Positions 26,362 to 35,549 of a stretch of DNA of 64,000 nucleotides are shown here, in pieces. Positions within the stretch are counted from its first letter, which is position 1; each line of letters opens with the position of its first letter. The notes beneath the pieces are model-generated. The model was not told where the DNA came from. It did no database searches and saw nothing but the letters and a program-made list of their open reading frames with translations. Source of the DNA: Novosphingobium sp. (lineage in GTDB: Bacteria; Pseudomonadota; Alphaproteobacteria; Sphingomonadales; Sphingomonadaceae); NCBI GenBank assembly GCA_017744735.1, contig JAGIAR010000004.1, positions 186,001-250,000 on the forward strand, in the 5' to 3' direction. A program made the translations under genes and the position numbers.

Positions 26362-27453
26362 TCACTCCATTCGCGATCGGAACAGCCAGGCCGACACCGA
26401 CAGCGTGGTGACCGCGATCAGGGCCAGCGGCCAGAGTTGATGGAATACGTCGGCCGCCGGCATGCCCTTGAGGAATAGGCCCTGGACGATGACGAGGAAA
26501 TATCGCGCCGGGTTGATATAGGTCAGCGTCTGCAGCCACGGCGGCATGTTGGCAATCGGGCTGGCGTAGCCCGACAGCAAAATCAGCGGATTGGTGATGA
26601 TGAAATTGCCCAGGAAGCTTTGTTGCTGGGTCATCGACAGCGACGAGACGAACAGGCCCACCCCGATCAGTGCTAATAGATAAGTAAAGAGCGATATAAA
26701 GAACAGGAATACCGAGCCGGCGAAGGGAATGCCGAACACGAATTGCCCGACCAGCCAGTAGAGAGCGCCGTTAAGTCCGCCGACGAGAAACGAGGGGACG
26801 ATCTTGCCGATCAGGATCTCGTGCAACCGCAACGGCGAGACCAGCAGCTGGTCGAAGGTACCCATCTCGCGTTCGCGGGATACGGTCTGCGCCGTGATCG
26901 CCAGCCCCGAGACCGAGACGATCGCGACGATCAGCGCCGGGATGGTGAACCACACGAAATCGAGCGCAGGGTTGAACCAGTTGGTGATCTGCGCTCCGCC
27001 CAAGGTTTGCGGCACGGTTTCGGCATCCATCTCGGCGGTAATCCGCGAAACGTAGCCGGCTACGATCTGCGAAGCGTTGGAGCGGCGCCCGTCGAGGATC
27101 AGCCCGAGCTGCGCCGGCTCGTGACGGGTGAGCTTCTCGTCGAAGCCGTCCTCGATCACCAGCGCGGCGATAACCTGCTGCCGCTCGATCGCCCGGCGCA
27201 GCTCGGCCGAGGAGCGGACGTAGAGAATCTTGCGGAAGTTCGGGCTGCCGTCGATCCGCTGGAGCAGCTCGGCCGAATGCACCCCGCTCGACCGGTCGAG
27301 CACCGCGAGGTCGACGTTGCGCACGTCGAGCGTGGTCGCGAAAGTGAAGATGAACAGCTGGATCAGCGGCGGCAGCACCAGCACGATGCGCGACTTGGGA
27401 TCGCGCAGCAGCTGGAAGATCTCCTTGACGATGATCGCGCGCAGCCGGGTCAT
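26362..27453 (-). CDS. ybhR: ABC-2 exporter permease (YbhR-like)
   Basis: 363 residues, ABC2_membrane_3 type. One TM near the start (after LLRDPKSRIVLVLPP), a large periplasmic domain (about 45-175), then five TMs. The EREMGTFDQLLVSP segment is the coupling motif for the ATPase. Located fifth in the cecR-ybhGFSR-like order, which supports the name. It pairs with the permease overlapping it by four bases. Confidence 0.88.
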   Translation of the reverse strand: MTRLRAIIVKEIFQLLRDPKSRIVLVLPPLIQLFIFTFATTLDVRNVDLAVLDRSSGVHSAELLQRIDGSPNFRKILYVRSSAELRRAIERQQVIAALVIEDGFDEKLTRHEPAQLGLILDGRRSNASQIVAGYVSRITAEMDAETVPQTLGGAQITNWFNPALDFVWFTIPALIVAIVSVSGLAITAQTVSREREMGTFDQLLVSPLRLHEILIGKIVPSFLVGGLNGALYWLVGQFVFGIPFAGSVFLFFISLFTYLLALIGVGLFVSSLSMTQQQSFLGNFIITNPLILLSGYASPIANMPPWLQTLTYINPARYFLVIVQGLFLKGMPAADVFHQLWPLALIAVTTLSVSAWLFRSRME

Positions 27454-28595
27454 GTGTCGAGGCTCCGTTTCGTGACCCGGAATGAGAGGAAGAAATAGAC
27501 GAAGCCGAACAGCAGCATCATCGCGATGTTGGGCAGGAACAGGCTCCACACGTCGCCCGTGAGGAACAGGGTCTGGAGCGACGGGATCAGGTAGCGCGCC
27601 GGGATGATATAGGTGATCGCCTGGATCCACACCGGCATCGAGGGAATCTCGTAGAGGAAGCCGGAGAGGAGGAAGGTCGGCAGGAACGAGGCTATCAGCC
27701 CGATCTGGCTCGCGACGAACTGGTTCTTGGTCGCCGAGGAAACGAACAGGCCGAGCCCCAGCCCCGGCATCAGGAACGCCGAGGCGATCACGTAGAGCGC
27801 CACCAGCGAGCCGCGGAACGGCAGGCCGAAGATCGTTACCGCGATCGCCACGCACACCGTCATCGAGGCGAGGGCGAGAAAATAATAGGGCACGATCTTG
27901 CTGGCGATGAACTCGACCATGGTGATCGGGGTCGCCATGATCGCTTCCATGGTCCCTCGCTCCCATTCGCGCGCGACGACCAGCGCGGTCAGCAGCGTGC
28001 CGACGATCGTCATCACGATCGCGATCGCGCCGGGCACCAGGAAGAACCGGCTCTTGAGACCCGGATTGTACCAGAAGCGCGTGCTGATCTCGATCGACGG
28101 GGGCTTGGGCGCGTCGGCGAAAGGCTCGGCCGCGGCCCAGGTCTGGAACACGCCCTGCGCCTCGCTCGCCACGAATTGGGCGGTATTCGGCTCCGAGCCG
28201 TCGGTAACGATCTGGATCGTGGGCATGTGCCCCTCGTGCACCTGCCTGCCGAAATCCTGCGGGATCACCACCACGCCCTTGATCTTGCCGCCGATCATCT
28301 GCCGCCGCGCCTCGGCCCGGTCGCGCAGCACGTCGACCTTGAAATAGGGCGATGCGCGGTACGACTGGCTGAGGCCGAGCGCCGGGGCGCTGCTGTCCTC
28401 CATCACCACCGCCAGCCGCGTGCCGGTCATGTCGAGCGAGATGCCGTAACCGAACATGAACAGCAGCAGCAACGGCAGCGCCAGCGCGACGAGGAAGGTG
28501 GAGGGATCGCGCACGATCTGGGCAAATTCCTTGACCAACATTGCGCGCAGGCGGCGATAGTCGAAACGCTTCGACGGCTTGCGGGGGCCGCTCAT
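27450..28595 (-). CDS. ybhS: ABC-2 exporter permease (YbhS-like)
   Basis: 381 residues with the same architecture as the downstream permease: an N-terminal TM after VKEFAQIVRDPSTF, a periplasmic domain of about 150 residues, then five TMs with REWERGTMEAIMATP as the coupling segment. The two permeases form a heterodimer. It overlaps both its neighbours by four bases, giving a tightly coupled operon. Confidence 0.88.
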   Translation of the reverse strand: MSGPRKPSKRFDYRRLRAMLVKEFAQIVRDPSTFLVALALPLLLLFMFGYGISLDMTGTRLAVVMEDSSAPALGLSQSYRASPYFKVDVLRDRAEARRQMIGGKIKGVVVIPQDFGRQVHEGHMPTIQIVTDGSEPNTAQFVASEAQGVFQTWAAAEPFADAPKPPSIEISTRFWYNPGLKSRFFLVPGAIAIVMTIVGTLLTALVVAREWERGTMEAIMATPITMVEFIASKIVPYYFLALASMTVCVAIAVTIFGLPFRGSLVALYVIASAFLMPGLGLGLFVSSATKNQFVASQIGLIASFLPTFLLSGFLYEIPSMPVWIQAITYIIPARYLIPSLQTLFLTGDVWSLFLPNIAMMLLFGFVYFFLSFRVTKRSLDT

Positions 28596-30346
28596 GCCGC
28601 GTCCCTCTCGTCCGCTTCCCGGCGGCGATCGCTTTCCTCGATCAGCGCGACGAAGGCGTCCTCCATCGTTGGGTCGTCGCTCTCGGTGAGCGTGACCGCC
28701 TGCTCCTTCAACGCGTCGGGCGTGCCGGTAGCGATCTGTTCGCCGCGGTAGATCAGCGAGACGTCGTCGCAATATTCCGCCTCGTCCATGAAATGGGTGG
28801 TGACCAGCACGGTCACGCCCTTTTCGACCAGCCCGTTGATATGGGTCCAGAACATCCGCCTTGTGACCGGATCCACGCCCGAGGTCGGCTCATCGAGGAA
28901 CAGCACCGGCGGCTGGTGCATGACAGCGGCGGCGAGCGCGAGGCGCTGCTTGAAGCCGAGCGGCAATTCCCCGGCATTCATGTTGAGCTTGTCGCCGAGG
29001 TCGAAGATCTCGCACATCGCATCCTTGGCACGGCGCGCATCGGGACGGCGGAGATTGTAGGCCCCGGCGAAGAAGTCGAGGTTCTGACCGACGCTGAGCT
29101 CGCCGTAGAGCGAGAATTTCTGTGCCATGTAGCCGAGCGAGGCACGCGCCTCGGCGGCCGAGTGCCGCAGATCGTTGCCGGCCACGGCTCCCTGCCCGCC
29201 GCTGGGCGACAGCAACCCGCAGAGCATCTTGAACGTGGTGGACTTGCCAGCACCGTTGGGGCCGAGCAGCCCGTAGATCTGCCCCTGCGGGATCGCGAAA
29301 TCCATGTCGCGCGCGGCGACGAAATCGCCGAAGCGTTTGGTGAGGCCCTTCGCCTCGATTGCCGGGCGATCGCTCGGCGGGATCACGCGGTAATTTTCAG
29401 CGAGCGCGCTGGTGCCCTTGGGTCCGCCACCGAGAATCTCGATGAACCCGTCCTCGAAGCGCGGTTGACCCTTCGCGATCCGCGTTCCGGCGCCAGCCTC
29501 GAAGCTCGCGGGCTCGGGCACCGGGCTACCGTCGCGCAGCAGCAGGCGCAGCGAGCGCCCCTGGATCGTGCCGTCGATGATGTCCGGCCGGTCGAGCGTA
29601 CGGCTCAGGAACGGGCGGCGTGCTTCGCCGAAGCCGGTAAGCTGGATCACCCGCCCCTCGGCGCGGTCGGTCAGCTCGCCCGGCGGCCCGTCGAACAGCA
29701 GCTTGCCCTCGTTGAGCAGATAGACCCGGTCGCATTTCTCCGCCTCGTCGAGATAGGCGGTCGACCAGAGGATGCCGATGCCCTCGTCGGTGAGGTCCTG
29801 GACCATCGCCCAGAGCTCGCGCCGCGAGATCGGATCGACGCCCACCCCGGGCTCGTCGAGCAGCATCAGTCGGGGCGTGCGCACCAGCGTGCACGCGAGG
29901 CCGAGCTTCTGCTTCATCCCGCCCGAGAGCTTGCCGGCGAGCCGATCCTGAAAGCGCGCGAGATCGGTGAAGCGGAGCAGGCGGGAGAAGGTCTCTTCCT
30001 TGTCTTCTTCCGGAAGCGCGCGCAGCTCCGCGTAGAGATCGAGGTTCTGCCGCACGGTCAGATCCTCGTAGAGCCCGAAGCGCTGCGGCATGTAGCCGAG
30101 CTGGTCGAGCATCTCGATCGGCTTGTGCCCGAGGATCGCCACCTCGCCCTCGTCAGCATGGAGCAGCCCTGCGAGAATCCGGATCAGCGTGGTCTTGCCC
30201 GCGCCATCCGGCCCGACGAGGCCGGTGATCCTGCCCGCTTCGACCGTCATCGACACGCCGTTCAGTGCCGGCGCGGCCCCGCCGGGGAAGCGCTTGACGA
30301 CACTGGCCGCGCTGGCGATCGGTTCGAGGGCGGCAGGCACGGGCAT
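28592..30346 (-). CDS. ybhF: tandem ABC ATPase (YbhF-like)
   Basis: 584 residues with two nucleotide-binding domains in one chain. NBD1 has Walker A GPDGAGKTT, signature LSGGMKQKL and Walker B LMLLDEPG. NBD2 has GPNGAGKST, LFLDEPTSGVDP, and a degenerate signature LPLGFKQRL in place of LSGG. Unequal sites are usual in such fused ATPases. It drives the two-permease exporter encoded next. In E. coli, ybhF with its neighbours affects sensitivity to cefoperazone, chloramphenicol and Na+ (as I recall), so a drug or cation exporter is likely. Confidence 0.92.
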   Translation of the reverse strand: MPVPAALEPIASAASVVKRFPGGAAPALNGVSMTVEAGRITGLVGPDGAGKTTLIRILAGLLHADEGEVAILGHKPIEMLDQLGYMPQRFGLYEDLTVRQNLDLYAELRALPEEDKEETFSRLLRFTDLARFQDRLAGKLSGGMKQKLGLACTLVRTPRLMLLDEPGVGVDPISRRELWAMVQDLTDEGIGILWSTAYLDEAEKCDRVYLLNEGKLLFDGPPGELTDRAEGRVIQLTGFGEARRPFLSRTLDRPDIIDGTIQGRSLRLLLRDGSPVPEPASFEAGAGTRIAKGQPRFEDGFIEILGGGPKGTSALAENYRVIPPSDRPAIEAKGLTKRFGDFVAARDMDFAIPQGQIYGLLGPNGAGKSTTFKMLCGLLSPSGGQGAVAGNDLRHSAAEARASLGYMAQKFSLYGELSVGQNLDFFAGAYNLRRPDARRAKDAMCEIFDLGDKLNMNAGELPLGFKQRLALAAAVMHQPPVLFLDEPTSGVDPVTRRMFWTHINGLVEKGVTVLVTTHFMDEAEYCDDVSLIYRGEQIATGTPDALKEQAVTLTESDDPTMEDAFVALIEESDRRREADERDAA

Positions 30347-30354
30347 CGCCGGAG

Positions 30355-31341
30355 CTATTTGCCGACCACCGTGACCGAGACCGGCTGGCCCTGCCGCAGC
30401 CGGTCGTCCGGGTCGCTTACGGTGATCCGCAGGCGATAGACGAGATCGGTCCGCAGATCCTCGGTCTGGACGGTCTTGGGGGTGAATTCGGCGCGCGGCG
30501 AGACGTAGCCGATCGTGCCGTGATAGGTCTTCGGATTGCCGTCGGCCGTGACTTCGACCTTCATGCCCGGCTCGACCCGCGACAGCGCGCTCTCCGCGAC
30601 ATAGGCGCGGACACGCAAGGGCCGGTCGATCGACAGGGTCAGCACGGTCGCACCGGGCTGGACGATCGCGCCCGGCTCCTGCGCGCGGGTCACGACCGTG
30701 CCAGCGGTCGCGGAGCGCAGCGCAGTATCGCCGCGATCGACCGCAAGCGTGCCGCGCGCCGCCTGGGCGCCGCGCAGGGCGGCCTCCGCCGCCTCGATTT
30801 GCTCGGGCCGCGCGCCGATGTCGAGCTTACTCAGCGCCTGCTGCGCTTCGTTCAGCGCGGCCTGCGCCTGGTCGCGCTGGGCCACGGTCGCCTGCCACAA
30901 ATCGCGGCTGATCGCGCCGGGATCGACCAGCGGCTGGCGCCGGTCGACATCCTGCTGGGCCTTGCGCAAGGCGACCTGCGCGGCCTGCACCCGCGCGCGG
31001 GCCTGGCCGATGTCCTGCGCGCGGCTGCCATTGCGCAGCTCCGCAAGCTGGGCCTGCGCCTGCGCGATCGAGGCGTCGGCCTGTGCTATGTGGCTGTCGA
31101 GCGGCGCCGGGTCGAGTTTTGCCAGCAATTGGCCGGGCCGAACCTTGTCGCCCTCCTCCACCGCGATCGAGGCAATTCTTCCGCCGACCCGGAAGCCCAT
31201 GTCGACCTCGCGGATATCGACATTACCGTAAAGCTTGAGTGGCCCGTCGTCCTTCCCGCCCAGCAAGCCGAAGCCGTTGGTCGCAATGGCCGCGGCGGCG
31301 AGCACGCCCGCGCCGATCGCGGCGATGATCTTCCTGTTCAT
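30355..31341 (-). CDS. ybhG: HlyD-type membrane fusion protein (YbhG-like)
   Basis: 328 residues: an N-terminal membrane anchor (about 5-25), a biotinyl-lipoyl half-domain, a long alpha-helical hairpin rich in Ala, Gln and Arg (about 75-190), the second lipoyl half and a beta-barrel. It bridges inner-membrane permeases to the outer-membrane duct encoded at the end of the operon. It overlaps the TetR regulator by four bases. Confidence 0.92.
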   Translation of the reverse strand: MNRKIIAAIGAGVLAAAAIATNGFGLLGGKDDGPLKLYGNVDIREVDMGFRVGGRIASIAVEEGDKVRPGQLLAKLDPAPLDSHIAQADASIAQAQAQLAELRNGSRAQDIGQARARVQAAQVALRKAQQDVDRRQPLVDPGAISRDLWQATVAQRDQAQAALNEAQQALSKLDIGARPEQIEAAEAALRGAQAARGTLAVDRGDTALRSATAGTVVTRAQEPGAIVQPGATVLTLSIDRPLRVRAYVAESALSRVEPGMKVEVTADGNPKTYHGTIGYVSPRAEFTPKTVQTEDLRTDLVYRLRITVSDPDDRLRQGQPVSVTVVGK

Positions 31342-31958
31342 GCGTTACCCCCATTGAGGATGCAGAGCGAATTGGCCCGTAGCTGACTGCGCAGCAGCTT
31401 TGCCTCTCTTTCGCCGAGACTGTCGACGCCCAGGGCCTTGCAGACCGAGGCGCGGCCTGCCCGCAGGATCAGCGCCTGGCCGAACATCAGCATCACGAGC
31501 GCCCGCCGCTCGCGCGCGGGAAGATCGGGGCGGATGATCGCGAGCAGCCGGCCAAAGCCCTCCAGCGGCGCTTTCATCATCCCCCCATAGAGCCGCTCGA
31601 ACGCTTCCGTAGGAGCCTGCTGCTCGCGCACGATGAAACGCGCCCAGCCTTCCGAATCGGGATGGAGCATGGTCAGCGCAAACCCGTCGAGGATCGCGAG
31701 GCAGTGCTCGATCGCGGTGCTTCGGTCGAGATCTGCCGTTTGCTGCATCAGCGCGTAGCCCTGTGCGTTCTGCTCGGTGGCCTTCTGCGCGATGTAATCG
31801 GCGCAGGCGAGATAGAGCCCCTCCTTGCCGCCGAAGTGGTAGGTGATCGACGACATCGCCGTGCCCGAAGCCCTGGCAATAGCGCGTGTGCTCGCGCCGT
31901 CGAAGCCGAACCGGCCGAACTGATCGATCGCGGTCTGGATGAGGCGTTCCTGCAGCAC
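31338..31958 (-). CDS. cecR: TetR-family repressor (CecR-like)
   Basis: About 206 residues. The helix-turn-helix is in residues about 10-55 (TRAIARASGTAMSSITYHFGGKEGLY). The C-terminal half resembles DUF1956/CecR ligand domains. GTG 31958 was preferred to an ATG at 31994, because the longer form would run across the palindrome at 31972-31987 that is its likely operator. Position as first gene matches E. coli cecR-ybhGFSR. Autoregulation is expected. Confidence 0.85.
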   Translation of the reverse strand: MLQERLIQTAIDQFGRFGFDGASTRAIARASGTAMSSITYHFGGKEGLYLACADYIAQKATEQNAQGYALMQQTADLDRSTAIEHCLAILDGFALTMLHPDSEGWARFIVREQQAPTEAFERLYGGMMKAPLEGFGRLLAIIRPDLPARERRALVMLMFGQALILRAGRASVCKALGVDSLGEREAKLLRSQLRANSLCILNGGNA

Positions 31959-31971
31959 GATCCAAGGACTA

Positions 31972-31987
31972 GTTCGTTCGAACGAAC
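31972..31987. promoter_or_regulatory. perfect 16-base palindrome, probable TetR operator
   Basis: GTTCGTTCGAACGAAC is self-complementary over all 16 bases. It ends 14 bases before the chosen start of the TetR-type repressor, the first gene of the exporter operon, which is the normal place for an autoregulatory operator. Confidence 0.8.
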
Positions 31988-32277
31988 AGGACAAGCGCAG
32001 AAGCGCTCCTCGGGAATTCTACGCATGCCCTTGCCAAGCGGACCGCATCGGCCTAACGGGCGCGCCACCCGGGCGGCATGCCGCCGCCCCATGGAGACGA
32101 CCCTTGCTGGAACACCGAGATCCGATGGCCTTCGTGCCCGGTTGCTTCCAGCCCTTCGCCTAGGCGTTTCGTTGCGCCGTGGCAGGGCTGAAGGCTCCCA
32201 CGCGGCGACCCACCGAAAAGACCACCACCCAAGCGGCCGGGCGTTTGCGCCCTGCGGCCGTGGCGAAGAAGATAGTC
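31988..32277. other. intergenic region upstream of the exporter operon
   Basis: About 290 bases without a gene I can support. The short open frames have no ribosome site. It presumably carries the operon's -35 region and separates it from an AAA-ATPase remnant on the plus strand. Confidence 0.4.
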
Positions 32278-32773
32278 ATGACCGAACTAGACCTGGTCCG
32301 GAGCCTGCTGCTCCGGACGATGAACGGCATCCCTGCCGGGGGCGCGGGCGGACGGGGCGGTGCTGTTGTTCGACGAAGCGGATTCGCTGCTGTTCGATCG
32401 CACCACCGCGCGCACGAGTTGGGAAGTCAGCCAGGTCAACGAAATGCTGACCTGGCTGGATTCGCATCCGCTGCCGGTGGTCGCGGCGACCAACCACGCC
32501 GGCCGGCTCGACCCGGCGACGCTGCGGCGCTTCGTGTTCAAGCTCGACCTGCGGCCGCTCGGCAGCGAGCGCGCCGCACGGGCGTTCGCGCGCTTCTTCC
32601 GCATGGAGGCACCCGCATCGCTGGAGCGGGTACACGGGCTGACGCCGGGCGATTTCGCGGTCGTCGCGCGCCAGTTGCGGCACGCGCGCAACGCCGATGC
32701 GGAAACCATCGTCGGCCTGCTCAAGGCCGAGGCTGCGGCACGCCCGGGCTCGTCGGGCCGGATGGGCTTCTAG
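32278..32773 (+). pseudogene. AAA ATPase remnant lacking the Walker A half
   Basis: From 32360 the frame encodes the second half of an AAA domain: Walker B LLFDEADSLLF, a WEVSQVNEML segment, sensor-1-like AATNHAG, and LRRFVFKL before a C-terminal helical part ending at 32773. The Walker A region is missing. A possible original start (MTELDLVR, ATG 32278) is in another frame, with a stop at 32321 in the Walker B frame. The full-length family is several hundred residues longer. I read this as an internally deleted, frameshifted gene; a short expressed C-terminal protein cannot be excluded. Confidence 0.75.
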
Positions 32774-32845
32774 GGCCGCATCCGGCCGGTGCCGGACGAA
32801 TCCGCCCGGCGACGGACCGGCTCGGCCTCAAGGCTTCAGGGTGAT

Positions 32846-32932
32846 TGGTGCGGTCGAGAAGACTCGAACTTCCACGGGCTTTCGCCCACAACGACCTCAA
32901 CGTTGCGCGTCTACCAGTTCCGCCACGACCGC
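32846..32932 (-). tRNA. tRNA-Leu (anticodon GAG)
   Basis: 87 bases with a long variable arm as expected for leucine. Acceptor arms GCGGTCG and CGACCGC pair. The anticodon stem CAACG/CGTTG holds loop TTGAGGT, giving GAG, which reads CUC and CUU. The T arm is GTTCGAGTC and the CCA end is encoded. Confidence 0.96.
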
Positions 32933-33049
32933 AAAATCGACAGGGGCCCGAAGCGGCCCCCGCGGGGTAGGAGCGGGCCATTAGCAAAGCGCCCCCCGGC
33001 CTGCAAGCGTGGCGGCACGGTTATTTTTCGTGCCGGCTTCGGCGCGGTT

Positions 33050-33901
33050 TCAGCCGGGCTTCCAGCCGATGTCGGCGAATTTGGCGGCCTTGGGCACGTC
33101 GGTTTCGACGTGATTGATGGTCACGCTCTCGCCCGGCGCCAGCGTGCGCTGCGGCGGGGCGACCTCGCCGCTGTAGACGATCCGCTCGCGCTCGTCGCGC
33201 AGCACGATCAGGATCGTCGGCAGGGTGCGGGTCTTGCTGCCGACGTTGGTTACGGTGCCGTTGGCAGCGAAATATTCGGTGCCGTTGGGCAATTGCCGCC
33301 GGTCCTGCTTGCCCGCCGGGAAATCGAGCACCAGGTCGCTCTGGCCCAGGCCGAAGGTCGGACGGCTGACCGGCACCCAGTCGGGCAGGCCCCAATAAGA
33401 TACGCCCAGCACCGTGCCGATCGCGAACAGCGCGAAGATCGCCGCCGCATAGGTCCACAGCTTCAGCGCGTTGCGGCGCGGGCGGAACGGCGGCTCCGGG
33501 TCGAACTGCGAATAGTCGTCGTAGAACTCTTCCTCGGGCTCGGCCACCGGCGGAGGCGGGATGTGCTCGCTTGCGAGCGGCTCGGGCGGCGGGACCGGAT
33601 CGGGCTCGCGGATGTAACTGCGGTCCGGCTCAGGCTGCGGCTCCGGTCGCGACATCGCTCGCGACTGGGGCTCGTCGAAGGAGAATCCCGGCTTGGCGCC
33701 CGGATCCGGATTTTCGACCGGCGGGGGCGGAGCAGGGGCCGGCACGACCACGGCGGCTTCTTCGGGCGGCAGCGCAGGTTCGGGCCCGTCCTGAAACCAG
33801 CTGTGGCGGCATTTCGCGCAGCGGACGGTCCGGCCTTCGACGCCGATGGCGCTGTCCGGAACGACGTAGCGCGTCGCGCATGCAGGGCAGGCGATGATCA
33901 T
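33050..33901 (-). CDS. zinc-ribbon (MJ0042) / DUF3426 membrane protein
   Basis: 283 residues. The N-terminal zinc ribbon has two CxxC pairs (CPAC at residues 5-8 and CAKC at 28-31). A Pro/Glu-rich disordered stretch (about 45-140) is followed by one TM (about 150-172). The extracytoplasmic DUF3426 domain (TVTNVGSKTRTLP, LAPGESV) makes up the rest. This architecture is common next to ftsE/ftsX or cell-cycle genes in sphingomonads. The function is unknown; a one-span envelope protein with a cytoplasmic metal site is supported. Confidence 0.88.
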   Translation of the reverse strand: MIIACPACATRYVVPDSAIGVEGRTVRCAKCRHSWFQDGPEPALPPEEAAVVVPAPAPPPPVENPDPGAKPGFSFDEPQSRAMSRPEPQPEPDRSYIREPDPVPPPEPLASEHIPPPPVAEPEEEFYDDYSQFDPEPPFRPRRNALKLWTYAAAIFALFAIGTVLGVSYWGLPDWVPVSRPTFGLGQSDLVLDFPAGKQDRRQLPNGTEYFAANGTVTNVGSKTRTLPTILIVLRDERERIVYSGEVAPPQRTLAPGESVTINHVETDVPKAAKFADIGWKPG

Positions 33902-34017
33902 TGTGCAACAGCTTTAGGCACATGCGCGAATCGCGACAAGAGTCCGCCGAGAGCCGCCGCCCGGCCGGGGCGGTTTTTCCACACCGATTGCCGAAGACGC
34001 GCCGGAAAGTGGCAGGC

Positions 34018-35388
34018 TCAGGCCGGATGCCGCTCCGCTGCCGGAGCGGGAGGGCGCGCGAACATGGCTGCGCCGAGCGCGGCGAGACAGGCGAGCGCCA
34101 TCGAGCGCAACGGATAGTCGACCAGCGAATGCAACCCGATCACCAGCAGCACCGCAACCCCGAACAGCACTTGCGCGCGGTCTTGCGGGCGCCTGCGCCA
34201 GGCGAGAAAGGCCATCGCCAGAAGCAGCGCGATCACCACCGCCAGCGCCGCGATCCCGAAGGCGCCTGCCTCGATCGTGAGTTCGAGAAAATCGTTGTGC
34301 GCCCGATTGGGCACGGTGGCATCGACCACCTCGAGCGGTTCGGCGGCGATGAAATTGGCCATGAAGGTGCCCATGCCCGATCCGAACGGCCAATATTGCG
34401 CCACCACATAGCCGCTGTCGCTCCACAGCTCGGCGCGGCCTTCGTGCTGCAACCCGAAGCGCGCGGCGACCGCCTGCAGCCGCGCGTTCGACTGCAGCAG
34501 CACCAAGCCGGCGGCCAGCAGCGCCAGCCCGGCTCCGGCGACCCTGCCCAGCGATCCGCCCCAGCGCCGGTCCGGATCCTGCGCGAGGATCGCTCCGGCG
34601 CCGAGCAGCGCGACGGCGATCAGGGCGATGCCCATGCGCGATGCGGTGAGCACGGTCGCCAGCAAAAGCAGCGCCGCCACGGCAGCCAGCCAGCGGCTGC
34701 GTGTGCGCCGCCCCCGCATGTTCCATGCACCGGGCAGCGCCACGGACAGGGCGGCGAGGGCCAGGACGCCGACCAGCAGCACGTCGGCCTCGGCATTGCG
34801 ATTGGCCTGGAAGCCCGTCACCACCAGCTGGTTGCTGGCGTTGTAGAGCCGCACCGCATCGTTTCCACCGGCGAGCTGGAGCGCGCCGAACAGGGCGCTG
34901 ACGAGGGTCATCAGCGCGACCGTCGCGATGAGCCAGCGCCGCTGGCGGCTGTCGAGAGTGGCGGCCATCGCCAGCATCAGCAACGGCGGGCCGAGCGACA
35001 GCAACGAGGCGAGAGTGTGCGAGGGAGAGGTGGAGAGCGGCCTCCAGCTGTCCGCCGCGCCGACCAGCGCGAGCGCGCTGACCTGCGTTTCGCGGCCCGG
35101 CAGCGCCGTCCAGACGCGGGGCGGCAGCGGAATGAGCTGGGCGAGCGGAACCAGCACGACCAGCCCCATCACCGCCCACGCCAGCGGGTCGCGCGGCAGC
35201 GGCGGCTGGCCGGCGCGGGGCAGCCACACCCATGCGAGGGCCGTCAGCACGGCGAGCAGTTCGAGCGCGAGTTCGCTAGCCGGGTTCGGCGTGCCGCCCC
35301 CGCCGAGGACAATCGCGAGGGCCAGAAACACGGCGGCGAGCGCCGGCCGGCCATGCGGAATGCGAGAATGGGAAGATTTGCCCGCCAC
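34018..35388 (-). CDS. O-antigen ligase-like membrane protein
   Basis: About 456 residues with 10-12 TMs and the Wzy_C motif region PFGSGMGTF followed by NRAHNDFLELTIEAG, which carries the Arg/His/Asn residues of glycan ligases and polymerases. It attaches or polymerises a lipid-linked glycan in the periplasm. GTG 35388 was chosen. A longer ATG start (35466) would lie just upstream of a TTGACA (35443-35448, minus strand), which suggests the promoter sits inside that extension. Isolated from other glycan genes here. Confidence 0.8.
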   Translation of the reverse strand: MAGKSSHSRIPHGRPALAAVFLALAIVLGGGGTPNPASELALELLAVLTALAWVWLPRAGQPPLPRDPLAWAVMGLVVLVPLAQLIPLPPRVWTALPGRETQVSALALVGAADSWRPLSTSPSHTLASLLSLGPPLLMLAMAATLDSRQRRWLIATVALMTLVSALFGALQLAGGNDAVRLYNASNQLVVTGFQANRNAEADVLLVGVLALAALSVALPGAWNMRGRRTRSRWLAAVAALLLLATVLTASRMGIALIAVALLGAGAILAQDPDRRWGGSLGRVAGAGLALLAAGLVLLQSNARLQAVAARFGLQHEGRAELWSDSGYVVAQYWPFGSGMGTFMANFIAAEPLEVVDATVPNRAHNDFLELTIEAGAFGIAALAVVIALLLAMAFLAWRRRPQDRAQVLFGVAVLLVIGLHSLVDYPLRSMALACLAALGAAMFARPPAPAAERHPA

Positions 35389-35549
35389 GTTCGTCCGACC
35401 TCGCTCGATTCGTACTATCAATGGATATCGAAAGATGCGCGCTGTCAAAACCGCGGCGCTTCGCAACTGTGCATGGCCATGCGTCCTGCACCCGTCATAC
35501 TTCCTGAGTGTGGCTTTTTTCCTGCTGCGTCCCCCGCTATAGCCGCCCG

